Positions 24,313-31,839 of a stretch of DNA of 39,527 nucleotides are shown piece by piece. The notes under the pieces are model-generated. The model was not told the DNA's origin and did no database searches. It was given only the letters and a program-made list of their open reading frames with translations. Location: contig JAQYWG010000005.1 in NCBI GenBank assembly GCA_030145085.1, positions 1-39,527 of the forward strand, given 5' to 3'. The position numbers and the translations under genes were made by a program. This stretch comes from Thermodesulfobacteriota bacterium (lineage in GTDB: Bacteria; Desulfobacterota; BSN033; WVXP01; G020346125). Within the stretch, counting starts at the first letter, position 1. The number at the start of each line of letters is the position of its first letter.

Positions 24313-24431
24313 GAGACTGTCGAAAAACCCTAATATTTGCGTTATCGTAGCCTCGCATGACTTGTAAGTATTTGATTTTACAGAGGACGCAAACAGGCAA
24401 AAATCCAGATTTGGACTTTTTCGACAGTCTC
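24313..24431. mobile_element. MITE-like palindromic element, 119 bp
   Basis: Perfect 15-bp terminal inverted repeats GAGACTGTCGAAAAA (24313-24327) and TTTTTCGACAGTCTC (24417-24431). Inner inverted repeats TTTGCGT/ACGCAAA and TGTAA/TTACA make the whole element foldable. It sits after ATACAGT and before GTTAG, i.e. within what would be the repeat core ATACAGTTAG, flanked by GT on both sides. It encodes no protein and must be mobilised, if at all, by a transposase elsewhere. Confidence 0.75.
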
Positions 24432-24505
24432 GTTAGCATCATATATTTTTTATTCCCCTTTCAGTGTTTTTTTGTTTTATTCACTAAAACATCTTTAAAT
24501 TTCTC

Positions 24506-24534
24506 TTGACAAAATTTCTTCAGTTCGATAATTA
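24506..24534 (+). promoter_or_regulatory. Sigma-70 promoter of the DUF1059 gene
   Basis: TTGACA (24506-24511), a 17-base spacer, then TAATTA (24529-24534). The start of transcription would be about 70 bases before the ATG at 24612. It is one of the best consensus promoters in the window. Confidence 0.75.
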
Positions 24535-24611
24535 GGACGTATGGTATCTGAGATAACCTTCCGTGAGGGTAAGATTGAAAGCCCTTAGGGGATGACGAAA
24601 GGAGGTGCGAA

Positions 24612-24788
24612 ATGGCAAAAGTACTTCGATGCAGAGATGTCGGCATGGACTGCGACTTTGAGGCACGGGCTGAAACTGAGGAAGAGATTTTGAAGAAAGC
24701 TGCTGAACATGCTGGTGCGGCACACGACATGAAGGAGATTCCGGAAGAGGTCCTTGCGAAAGTACGTGCAGCTATTCGGGACGAGTAA
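24612..24788 (+). CDS. DUF1059 small protein
   Basis: A 58-residue protein starting MAKVLRCRDVGMDC, with DFEARAETEEEILKKAAEHA and a C-terminal helix. This matches DUF1059, a family of about 55-65 residues with a CxxxGxDC segment and HxxxxHxM-like spacing, found in bacteria and archaea and of unknown function; the two cysteines could bind a metal. The gene has its own promoter, a GGAGGT ribosome-binding site six bases before the ATG, and two hairpins behind it, so it looks like an independent, well-expressed unit. Confidence 0.85.
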   Translation: MAKVLRCRDVGMDCDFEARAETEEEILKKAAEHAGAAHDMKEIPEEVLAKVRAAIRDE

Positions 24789-24805
24789 CGAGGCTGGAAA
24801 CACCT

Positions 24806-24864
24806 GAGAGATGGTTCCCAACGATCTCTCCATTAAAGGCAGAGTCAGCAATGGCTCTGCCTTT
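24806..24864 (+). terminator. Tandem hairpins after the DUF1059 gene
   Basis: Hairpin one is GAGAGAT (24806-24812) with ATCTCTC (24824-24830). Hairpin two is AAAGGCAGAG (24835-24844) with CTCTGCCTTT (24855-24864) around the loop TCAGCAATGG. The second is a perfect 10-bp stem with a T-rich trailer and probably ends the transcript. Confidence 0.75.
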
Positions 24865-24873
24865 ATGTTTGAT

Positions 24874-24924
24874 ACAAGATGAATTCATCACTTCAGCCCG
24901 AGTCCCGACCATGCAATATTTCTA
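24874..24924. repeat. Dispersed intergenic repeat (5' half, 24.9 kb)
   Basis: ACAAGATGAATTC, CAGCCCGAGTCCCGACCATGCAATATTTCT matches the first half of the repeat at 24214. It directly follows a terminator hairpin. The rest of the gap up to 25182 is AT-rich without a gene, with one perfect 7-bp hairpin (GATATGA/TCATATC) at about 25052-25068. Confidence 0.6.
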
Positions 24925-25182
24925 ACGCCAATCAACAGAAGCATAAGGAGGGAGATCCGTTTGGTTCGGTTAAAGACACCTACCGCCTTCGGGGCATCAA
25001 TTACAGATATCTGCTATTTATCCTAAATTTACAGGTTTCCACGAATGTTTTGATATGATTTTCATATCTTTAACTTTATCTATCGCTATCATTCAGCCTG
25101 GAGTAAGGTAACTGTCAGATTGGATCTAGGTTTTAGGTAATTCATTGTCGAACGTAATCCCGGTCACTGGAATTTTGATGGA

Positions 25183-25980
25183 TTACTGATGGACCGTCTT
25201 GACCCCCGGGGGTACATCGAGCTTGAAGGTACCCGGTTCGATGGGACCATTGGTTCTTACGCTCTGGAATTCGAAGGACATGAATGCCTCTTTCATGGGT
25301 TCGCCGAATTCAATGCGGAATGGCCACCATTGTCCATCTGTCTTTTTGTATTCCGCGTAACTGGTGATGAGGTAGGGTTGCTCGCCCGGTCCAAGAAGGG
25401 TTTCCCTCTTGATAAAAAGGGATCGGGAATCGATCTCGGTGCTCTTCACCAACCTCCCCTCCTTCAGGTGATTCAGCACGATATCGCCCTGCGAGCCCTG
25501 AGAAAGGGAGAGTTCCTCGGACTCATCAATGTCCATCTGGAGAATCCCCTTCATTAAATCCAGAGGCGTTAGGCCAGATCCCTGCTTTTTCGTTCCCTCA
25601 CCTAAATCGGCCTTGAAAACTGTATTCTTATTGGGTATATAGGCTTCAATGAGGTTTCCTTTCATCACGAGATCGGAAAGGGTAGGGCCGAAGGTTTGGA
25701 ATACCTTAAGCCTCAATTGGCTCGGCTTCTTGAAGAAAAGAAGCGCCTTATATCTTCCCGCGTATGGTTTTTTCTTAGATATAATGGTTACCTGGGCTTC
25801 AACGGTCCGGATCGATCTGACCCTATCATTTATGATTCGCTTTACCCGTTTTGGAGATCGCTCCCCTTTCACCTCGGGTGGATAAAGGGGTTTTACGGAA
25901 GGGCCTTTACAAGATAACAATAGAGCCAATGATGAAAATACCAGGAGTACCCATAAGACGGAGAGCTTCAAGGCGTTCAT
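25183..25980 (-). CDS. DUF4292 (LolA/LolB-like) lipoprotein
   Basis: The 265-residue protein has a lipoprotein signal with lipobox LLSC (near residue 24 from the ATG at 25980). The mature sequence follows the LolA-like half-barrel pattern of DUF4292: VRSIRTVEAQVTIISKK, YKALLFFKKPSQLRLKVFQTFGPTLSDLVMKGNLIEAYIPNKN, SRSLFIKRETL, then PFRIEFGEPMKEAFMSFEFQSV and a C-terminal PIEPGTFKLDVPPGV. Such proteins probably shuttle or accept lipoproteins or lipids at the outer membrane. The start at 25980 is chosen because GGGGGA precedes it and the signal peptide begins there. Divergent from the PHP gene. Confidence 0.82.
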   Translation of the reverse strand: MNALKLSVLWVLLVFSSLALLLSCKGPSVKPLYPPEVKGERSPKRVKRIINDRVRSIRTVEAQVTIISKKKPYAGRYKALLFFKKPSQLRLKVFQTFGPTLSDLVMKGNLIEAYIPNKNTVFKADLGEGTKKQGSGLTPLDLMKGILQMDIDESEELSLSQGSQGDIVLNHLKEGRLVKSTEIDSRSLFIKRETLLGPGEQPYLITSYAEYKKTDGQWWPFRIEFGEPMKEAFMSFEFQSVRTNGPIEPGTFKLDVPPGVKTVHQ

Positions 25981-26123
25981 TTCATCCCCCGAATCCGTGT
26001 CTTTACATCTTATGTAAAACAAAAGCAGGGAATTGTCTACCCCTTTGTGGAGCAGGCCATCCTTTGAGAATGAGGAAACCGTATTGATACGCCTTCGGGT
26101 TTTGGAGCAGGAAACGAGGGTTA

Positions 26124-26978
26124 ATGGGCTGGATTGACCTCCATCTCCATACTACCGCATCCGATGGAGTACTTTCCCCTTCCGAGATTGTGCGATATGC
26201 GAGGGAGCAAGGGCTACAAGCCGTCGCTATCACCGATCACGATACCATTGATGGAAATGCGGAGGCCTTGGATGAAGGGGCAAAATCGGGTCTCGAGGTC
26301 ATCTCGGGGGTTGAAATCAGCGCGCAATTCGATTTGGGAAGCATGCATATCTTAGGGTTCTTCATCGATATAGGGAATACAGCCCTGAAGGAGAGGTTGT
26401 CATTGCTCCAGGAAACGAGGGCCCAACGAAATCCCAAGATGGTGGAGAAGCTCAGGGAATTGGGCGTGGAACTCAGCTATGATGAGATCCTCCATGCCTC
26501 TGGGGGAGGGCAGGTCGGGAGGCCCCATTTCGCGCAAGTGTTGTTGAGAAAGGGATACGTAAATACCGTACAAGAAGCGTTTGATCGATATCTCGGAAAG
26601 GGAGCCCCTGCCTATGTTAACAAATTTCGTTTCGACCCTGAGGAGGCCATGAAACTGATACGGGAAGCGGGGGGAATTCCCGTATTGGCCCACCCATTCA
26701 CCCTACATATCCCATCCCCACACCAACTGGACGCCTTATTTGGTGAACTGGTCCCATTGGGGCTGATGGGGATTGAAGTCTTTTATCCCGAACATACCAA
26801 GGATCAAATCTCCCTCTATAAGGGCCTCACTCAAAAGCATGACCTTCTGGTCACAGGGGGTTCCGATTATCACGGCATCGAGGCCGATAAGGTAGAGATC
26901 GGAATAAGGTCGAGGGATATGAAACTCTCCTACTCCATGGTTGAGGCCATGAAGGAAGTCCTCGATTTGAATTCCTAG
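26124..26978 (+). CDS. PHP-domain phosphoesterase (RNase AM/TrpH-like)
   Basis: A 284-residue protein with the four PHP metal motifs: DLHLHTTASDG (residues 5-15), AITDHDTIDG, a glutamate in VISGVEIS, VLAHPF and GGSDYHG near the C-terminus. The insertion with GGGQVGRPHFAQVLLRKGYV is typical of the YciV/TrpH group, which acts as 3',5'-nucleotide bisphosphatase and 5'-to-3' exoribonuclease trimming RNA ends. Metal-dependent, cytosolic. The ATG follows GAGG. It diverges from the DUF4292 gene and is followed by resB in the same direction. Confidence 0.9.
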   Translation: MGWIDLHLHTTASDGVLSPSEIVRYAREQGLQAVAITDHDTIDGNAEALDEGAKSGLEVISGVEISAQFDLGSMHILGFFIDIGNTALKERLSLLQETRAQRNPKMVEKLRELGVELSYDEILHASGGGQVGRPHFAQVLLRKGYVNTVQEAFDRYLGKGAPAYVNKFRFDPEEAMKLIREAGGIPVLAHPFTLHIPSPHQLDALFGELVPLGLMGIEVFYPEHTKDQISLYKGLTQKHDLLVTGGSDYHGIEADKVEIGIRSRDMKLSYSMVEAMKEVLDLNS

Positions 26979-27073
26979 TCATCTCACTCCTTTTTCCTTG
27001 ACACCATAACGTCGAGTATGGTAAAAAATTCAAGCAGTTGCGAATCTTTGAGCCAAAGGGTGGGGAGATAGAA

Positions 27074-28426
27074 ATGAAAAAAGGAAACAGGAGGACGAGG
27101 CGAAGAGCCCCCCTTTGGGACCTTCTTTGCTCTGTAAGATTGAGTATATCTCTCCTTATCCTCTTGGCGTTGACCTCCATTGTTGGGACCCTCATCAAAC
27201 AGAATGCGCCCACTATGGAATATATGCAACACTTCGGCCCTGGACTTTATCGATTTCTGAATTTCTTGGGCCTCTTCGACATGTACCACTCCTGGTGGTT
27301 CAGGGGAATCCTGGCCCTTCTGGCCGTGAACATCTTCTCGTGTTCTTCGAGTCGATTCCCCCGTATTTGGAGCAAAATCACCCGTCCACGGGGTGAAATC
27401 GACAAGGTTCAGATTGCGAACCTTCCCTATACTAAGCATTTCAAAAGGTCCTTATCACCCGAAGAGGTGACGGAGAAGGTGTCTTCTATTACGAGAGGGG
27501 TTTTCGGTAGGCCTCTCGTTTCCGAAACAACCGAAGCCATTGTCATCTTCGCCGAAAGGGGTAGGATGTCGAGGTTAGGGGTTTACATAACCCACCTCAG
27601 CATCCTCATCATTCTCCTGGGCGCTCTCATCGGTTCGCTTTTTGGGTTCAAAGGCTTCGTAAATATCCTGGAAGGGGAGACCGTTGATCGGATCTTCACC
27701 CGACAGCGCCACGGAACGACGCCAAAGCCCTTGGAATTTATGGTGAGGTGCGATGACTTCAGGATCACCTATTACGATATGAAGACTCAAGAAAGGCTTG
27801 TCAGGGAATACATCAGCACCTTAACCTTCTTGGAAGATGGGAAGGAAGTCATGAAAAAGGAGGTTCGGGTGAACCATCCCCTTACCTTCAACGGGTTGCG
27901 TTTTTATCAATCCAGCTATGGGGGTATCCCCGAAATCACCGTAGGTGTTGAAAGCAAAAATCAAGGGGAAAATTTCTCCCTTGTTGCCCATGAGGGGGAA
28001 AAAGTGGAGATACCGGAGTCGAAGGCTTTTTTCCAGATTTTGAAGTTTCACCCGCAAATCCATAATTTCGGGGAGGGCGTTGCCATGGCCCTCTTTCAAC
28101 CCGCGGCAGTGCCCCAAAGGTTTTGGCTATTGAAGGCTAGACCGAAGCTCGTCGATGGTTATCAATTTACCTTAAAAGGGGTGATGGAAAGGGAATATAC
28201 GGGGTTACAGGTAACCAAGGACCCCGGTGTATGGGTGGTCTGGGTGGGGTGTATTCTCCTGGTTTGGGGCTTAATAGTGGCTTTCTTCTTCTCCCACCAG
28301 AGGATGTGGATTCTTATCCCAAGGGGGAAAGCTACCATTGTGGTCTCGGGAACGACCAACAAAAACCGAATGGCCTTCGAGAGGAGGTTCCAAAAGACAC
28401 TAGGCGCATTAGAGCGTGAGGTATGA
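27074..28426 (+). CDS. resB: ResB/Ccs1 cytochrome c biogenesis protein
   Basis: The 450-residue membrane protein has three N-terminal helices (LLCSVRLSISLLILLALTSI at about residue 18, a second around WWFRGILALLAVNIF, a third in VYITHLSILIILLGALIG with the conserved histidine), a large periplasmic domain with VNHPLTFNGLRFYQSSYG, and a last helix GCILLVWGLIVAFFF. ResB works with ResC/CcsA to deliver haem to apocytochromes c outside the membrane (System II). resC is not adjacent. The ATG at 27074 has GGGGAG eight bases upstream; the frame start at 27038 is less likely. Confidence 0.92.
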   Translation: MKKGNRRTRRRAPLWDLLCSVRLSISLLILLALTSIVGTLIKQNAPTMEYMQHFGPGLYRFLNFLGLFDMYHSWWFRGILALLAVNIFSCSSSRFPRIWSKITRPRGEIDKVQIANLPYTKHFKRSLSPEEVTEKVSSITRGVFGRPLVSETTEAIVIFAERGRMSRLGVYITHLSILIILLGALIGSLFGFKGFVNILEGETVDRIFTRQRHGTTPKPLEFMVRCDDFRITYYDMKTQERLVREYISTLTFLEDGKEVMKKEVRVNHPLTFNGLRFYQSSYGGIPEITVGVESKNQGENFSLVAHEGEKVEIPESKAFFQILKFHPQIHNFGEGVAMALFQPAAVPQRFWLLKARPKLVDGYQFTLKGVMEREYTGLQVTKDPGVWVVWVGCILLVWGLIVAFFFSHQRMWILIPRGKATIVVSGTTNKNRMAFERRFQKTLGALEREV

Positions 28427-28451
28427 AGGAGTGCATTCCCTCGGGGGTGGT

Positions 28452-29288
28452 ATGGTGCCCAGGAAACAACGGGTAAAGGCCATTGTCCTCTATGGATATG
28501 GCATCAATTGCGAGACGGAGATGGCTCATGGATGCAGGTTGGCGGAGGCCGATGTGGTCGATATCGTCCATATGAATGAAATCCTTCAAGGAGAGGTTAC
28601 GCTGGACCAGTATCATCTTCTGAACCTACCCGGTGGTTTTTTGGATGGCGATGATCTGGGTGCTGCCAAAGCGGCGGCGAACCGGCTCAGATATGCGAGG
28701 GTGGGGGCAAGAGGGGAAAGATTTCAGGATCAACTTCTTCGCTTCATAAAAGAGGGGAAGCTCATCTTCGGCGGTTGTAACGGCTTTCAGTTGATGGTTA
28801 AGCTTGGGTTGATCCCGGCGTTTGATGGCAGCTATGACACCCAACAGGTTACGTTAACCTTTAACGACTCCGGTAGGTTTGAGGATAGATGGGTCTACCT
28901 GAAGATCGATGAGAAATCACCGTGTATATTTACGAGGGGGATCAAGGGAGTCTATCTCCCAGTAAGACACGGGGAGGGGAAGTTCATCCCCGGCGGGGAA
29001 GAGATAAGAAAAAAATTGAAGCAGCGGAATCTCATCGTGGCCCAATACAGTGATCCGTCCTTTACCCACGAGGTGATGGATTATCCATTAAACCCAAACG
29101 GATCGATAGATGCTGTCGCTGGCATCTGTGATGAGAGTGGTAGGCTTTTTGGCATGATGCCTCATCCGGAGGCTTACCTCCATTTTACCAACCATCCCAG
29201 ATGGACCAGAGAGGATCTGCCTGAGGAGGGAATGGGGTTAGCCTTCTTCAGAAATGCAGTGGAGTACATTCGGGAGGAGTTACTCTGA
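28452..29288 (+). CDS. purQ: Phosphoribosylformylglycinamidine synthase, glutaminase subunit PurQ
   Basis: The 278-residue class I amidotransferase has LYGYGINCETE, LLNLPGGFLDGDDLG, the nucleophile Cys109 in GGCNGFQLM, and the His-Glu of MMPHPEAY near the C-terminus. PurQ releases ammonia from glutamine for PurL in the fourth step of purine synthesis. It resembles the longer PurQ (about 270 residues) of Deltaproteobacteria and archaea more than the 225-residue Bacillus form. purL and purS are not in the window. Starts at 28416 (GTG) and 28431 (GTG) are also open; the ATG at 28452 follows GGGGGT. Confidence 0.9.
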   Translation: MVPRKQRVKAIVLYGYGINCETEMAHGCRLAEADVVDIVHMNEILQGEVTLDQYHLLNLPGGFLDGDDLGAAKAAANRLRYARVGARGERFQDQLLRFIKEGKLIFGGCNGFQLMVKLGLIPAFDGSYDTQQVTLTFNDSGRFEDRWVYLKIDEKSPCIFTRGIKGVYLPVRHGEGKFIPGGEEIRKKLKQRNLIVAQYSDPSFTHEVMDYPLNPNGSIDAVAGICDESGRLFGMMPHPEAYLHFTNHPRWTREDLPEEGMGLAFFRNAVEYIREELL

Positions 29289-29329
29289 GGGTTATTAAGG
29301 AACCATTGATCTCATATGGGGGAAAAGAG

Positions 29330-29605
29330 ATGAATAAGGCTGAGCTTGTACTAAGGGTCGCTGAAAGGGCGAATGTAACCCAGAAAGTGGCAAAGGTCAT
29401 CGTGGATACGATCTTCGAAGGGATGAGGGATTCCCTCGCCAAAGGAGAAAGGATCGAGATACGGGGGTTTGGCAGCTTCGTAGTGAAGAATTATGAGGGG
29501 TACAGAGGGAGAAATCCCAAAACAGGGGCATTGGTAGATGTAAGCGGAAAGAGGCTTCCCTTTTTTAAGGTGGGAAAGGAGCTTAAAGAGAGGGTGAACT
29601 CCTGA
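29330..29605 (+). CDS. HU/IHF-family DNA-binding protein
   Basis: The 91-residue protein is a full-length DNABII protein: MNKAELVLRVAERANVTQKVAKVIVDTIFEGM dimer helices, GERIEIRGFGSFVVKNYEGYRGRNPKTG with the DNA-intercalating arm containing RNPKTG, and the final strand-helix LPFFKVGKELKERV. It bends DNA as a nucleoid protein. The sequence is closer to IHF-alpha than to HU in the RGFGSF region, but this cannot be settled by eye. The ATG at 29330 follows GGGGGA, 41 bases behind purQ, so it may be read with that gene. Confidence 0.93.
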   Translation: MNKAELVLRVAERANVTQKVAKVIVDTIFEGMRDSLAKGERIEIRGFGSFVVKNYEGYRGRNPKTGALVDVSGKRLPFFKVGKELKERVNS

Positions 29606-29642
29606 TCCTCTCCATCTCCCTTGGGATGGTCACATGAGGAAA

Positions 29643-30698
29643 TCACAGCTTTTCCCAATGCCTCTTGTGATATCCCTTTAGTTTCCCTAATTCACCCTCT
29701 ATCTTTCCGTATCCGTTCCTCTCATTTCTTTGGCATTCGGCAATGTCAATTACCGAGTCCCCCCTGAGTTCCCGCAGTACGGCCTTGACGGAAGTGGCCA
29801 GGCCATCCAAATCGTATCCTCCCTCCAAAGCGATAATGATCTTCCCACCACAGGTCGTTTGGGCAATGTCCATGGTGATATTGATTAGACGGGCATACCC
29901 TTTCTCCGTCATGCTCATTCCCCCCAGGGGATCACGGGAATAAGTATCAAAGCCCGCGGAAACGAGAATGAGCTGGGGCTTATACGATAACGCAATGGGT
30001 TTTAGAACATGGAGGAAGATATTTCCATATTCTGCATCACCGCATCCAAGAGACATCGGGACGTTCACGGTGAACCCCTCACCCTTTCCCGTCCCCGCTT
30101 CCGCAGGAGCCCCAGTACCCGGGTAAAAGAAGCCATAACGATGGGTTGAGAAGTATAATACCTCAGGGGCCTCATAAAATGTGTTTTGTGTTCCATTTCC
30201 GTGGTGGACATCCCAATCGATAATGAGGACCCTTTCGAGTCCGTGAGTCTGAATGGCATATTTCGCACCTACAGCGATATTGTTAAATATACAGAACCCC
30301 ATGGCGCGATTCCTTTCGGCGTGATGGCCCGGGGGTCTGACGAGGGCGAAGGCATTATCCAACTTTCCCTGGAGGACTGCTTCGATGGCCTCCAATACCC
30401 CTCCCACTGCTAAGCAGGCAGCTTCATATGATTTGGGAGAAGTCACCGTATCAGGGTCCAACCTGCGAGCGGGTTGACCCGCGGTGGAAGCGATCAGATC
30501 AATATAAGAGGGAAGGTGGACCATCTCCAGTTCTTCCCTGGTGGCAAGCCGCGGCGGAATCTCCGTATAGAAACCCTCCATATCCCCCCCTTGGAGCATG
30601 CCATAGATTGACCTGAGTCTATTTGGGTTTTCCGGGTGATAATCGTCGGTAATATGGTCGATATACCTTTCATCCCTGACGATCCCTGTCCTGTTCAT
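29643..30698 (-). CDS. Histone deacetylase family (acetoin utilisation AcuC-like) hydrolase
   Basis: The 351-residue zinc hydrolase has YHPENPNRL at residue 20, LVRPPGHHA, the zinc ligands in DWDVHHGNGTQ, the second Asp in SAGFDTYSRDPLGG, and EGGYDLDGL. The His-His and the Asp-x-His pattern are intact so it should be active. Bacterial relatives deacetylate small acetylated amines (polyamines) or acetyl-lysine. The ATG has AAGGAGG a few bases upstream. It is convergent with the HU/IHF gene (37 bases apart) and divergent from larB. Confidence 0.93.
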   Translation of the reverse strand: MNRTGIVRDERYIDHITDDYHPENPNRLRSIYGMLQGGDMEGFYTEIPPRLATREELEMVHLPSYIDLIASTAGQPARRLDPDTVTSPKSYEAACLAVGGVLEAIEAVLQGKLDNAFALVRPPGHHAERNRAMGFCIFNNIAVGAKYAIQTHGLERVLIIDWDVHHGNGTQNTFYEAPEVLYFSTHRYGFFYPGTGAPAEAGTGKGEGFTVNVPMSLGCGDAEYGNIFLHVLKPIALSYKPQLILVSAGFDTYSRDPLGGMSMTEKGYARLINITMDIAQTTCGGKIIIALEGGYDLDGLATSVKAVLRELRGDSVIDIAECQRNERNGYGKIEGELGKLKGYHKRHWEKL

Positions 30699-30806
30699 TG
30701 CACTCCCTCCTTTACAAAAGGTCCCGGCTCATGCCAAGGCTACCCCCTTTAACCCCCCTTGTCAAGGACAAGGGCTATGGGAGAGGCTCAGCTCTACTGA
30801 TAGAGC

Positions 30807-30836
30807 TTGACTTTTACGGAATAGATTGCTTACAAT
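30807..30836 (+). promoter_or_regulatory. Promoter of larB with a near-zero leader
   Basis: TTGACT (30807-30812), 18 bases, TACAAT (30831-30836). The larB ATG at 30846 is only nine bases after the -10, so transcription starting at the usual distance would begin within a few bases of the start codon. Confidence 0.65.
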
Positions 30837-30845
30837 TCACTAAAG

Positions 30846-31610
30846 ATGAATGTGAGGCGATTGGAGAAATTGCTCGAGGACGTCAAGACGGGGAGGATTG
30901 AAATCCGTGATGCCCTGGTTACACTGAGAGACCTTCCCTTCGAGGATATCGGTCATGCCACCATCGATCATCACCGTGCGCTTCGGAAGGGGTTTCCTGA
31001 GGTAATCTTCGGCGAAGGCAAATCGAGCGCACAAATCATATCTATCATCCAGCGGATGAGACAACAGGGAGATAATGTCCTCGTAACCAGGGTGCGCAAA
31101 AGAAAGGGATTGGCCATTAAGAAGGCTATCCCAGAGGCAAACTATTACCCTATCCCCGGGATCATTACCGTAATGAATCATGAGGTCGAGCGGGTGGGGA
31201 AAGGGCTCATTCTGGTAATCAGTGCGGGAACCTCTGATGCTCCTGTAGCTGAAGAGGCTATTCTTACCGCGGAGATGATGGGCAATCGAGTGGAACGACT
31301 CTACGATGTGGGCATTTCCGGGATCCATCGGTTGTTTAGCAAGGCTGAATTGATCCAATCGGCCAATGTGATCATCGTCGTCGCGGGAATGGAGGGGGCC
31401 CTACCAAGCGTTGTTGGTGGATTAGTGGATCGGCCCGTCATCGCCGTTCCCACCCGCGTGGGCTATGGAGCCAGTTTCGGAGGGGTTGCAGCCTTACTTG
31501 CCATGCTCAACTCCTGTGCTTCGGGGGTTTCCGTGGTCAACATCGATAACGGGTTCGGGGCTGGATACGTGGCCAGCCTCATCAACAGGGACCAGGAAGG
31601 GACTGTTTAG
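30846..31610 (+). CDS. larB: Nickel-pincer cofactor biosynthesis protein LarB
   Basis: The 254-residue protein begins with the short helical LarB N-terminus (LEDVKTGRIEIRDALVTLRDLPFEDIGHATIDHHRALRK, split over two motifs) and continues with an AIRC/PurE-like domain: VISAGTSDAPVAEEAILTAEMMG, YDVGISGIHRL, VIIVVAGMEGALPSVVGGLVDRPVIAVPTRVGYGASFGG and NIDNGFGAGYVAS. LarB carboxylates nicotinic acid adenine dinucleotide at C5, the first step to the nickel pincer nucleotide used by LarA racemases. No Shine-Dalgarno is visible; see the promoter entry. larC is 1.4 kb downstream; larE and larA are not in the window. Confidence 0.95.
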   Translation: MNVRRLEKLLEDVKTGRIEIRDALVTLRDLPFEDIGHATIDHHRALRKGFPEVIFGEGKSSAQIISIIQRMRQQGDNVLVTRVRKRKGLAIKKAIPEANYYPIPGIITVMNHEVERVGKGLILVISAGTSDAPVAEEAILTAEMMGNRVERLYDVGISGIHRLFSKAELIQSANVIIVVAGMEGALPSVVGGLVDRPVIAVPTRVGYGASFGGVAALLAMLNSCASGVSVVNIDNGFGAGYVASLINRDQEGTV

Positions 31611-31646
31611 GAGATGGGAGTGATAGGTCAAAGGATCTTTTCAAGG

Positions 31647-31818
31647 TTGACGGCTTCGTAAAAAGTCCATCTGCCATTCGACAGGCCGTTCGACAAGCTC
31701 ACGGTCCTGAGCAAGGTCGAAGGACTCATGGCCCTGAGTAAAGCCGAAGGGCTGCGTTGCCTTGCATCTGGATCTTTTTTCTTTGCCGTCTGATTTAAAC
31801 TTTTCAGAATGACGTCAA
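31647..31818. mobile_element. Short palindromic interspersed element between larB and the next gene
   Basis: The left end TTGACGGCTTCGTAAAAAGT and the right end, read in reverse complement, TTGACGTCATTCTGAAAAGT, form imperfect terminal inverted repeats over 172 bp. Between them lie internal repeated words (GGTCCTGAGCAAGGTCGAAGG, CCCTGAGTAAAGCCGAAGGG, the two being near copies). Similar sequences (GACTTTTTACGAAG) are familiar to me from intergenic regions of Deltaproteobacteria. No coding capacity. Confidence 0.6.
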
Positions 31819-31839
31819 GTTTATCTTTGTAGGCATAAA

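Noticed and set aside
8717-24924. CRISPR array from the repeated intergenic units
   Set aside because: The copies are scattered, of unequal length and not separated by uniform spacers; no cas genes are present.
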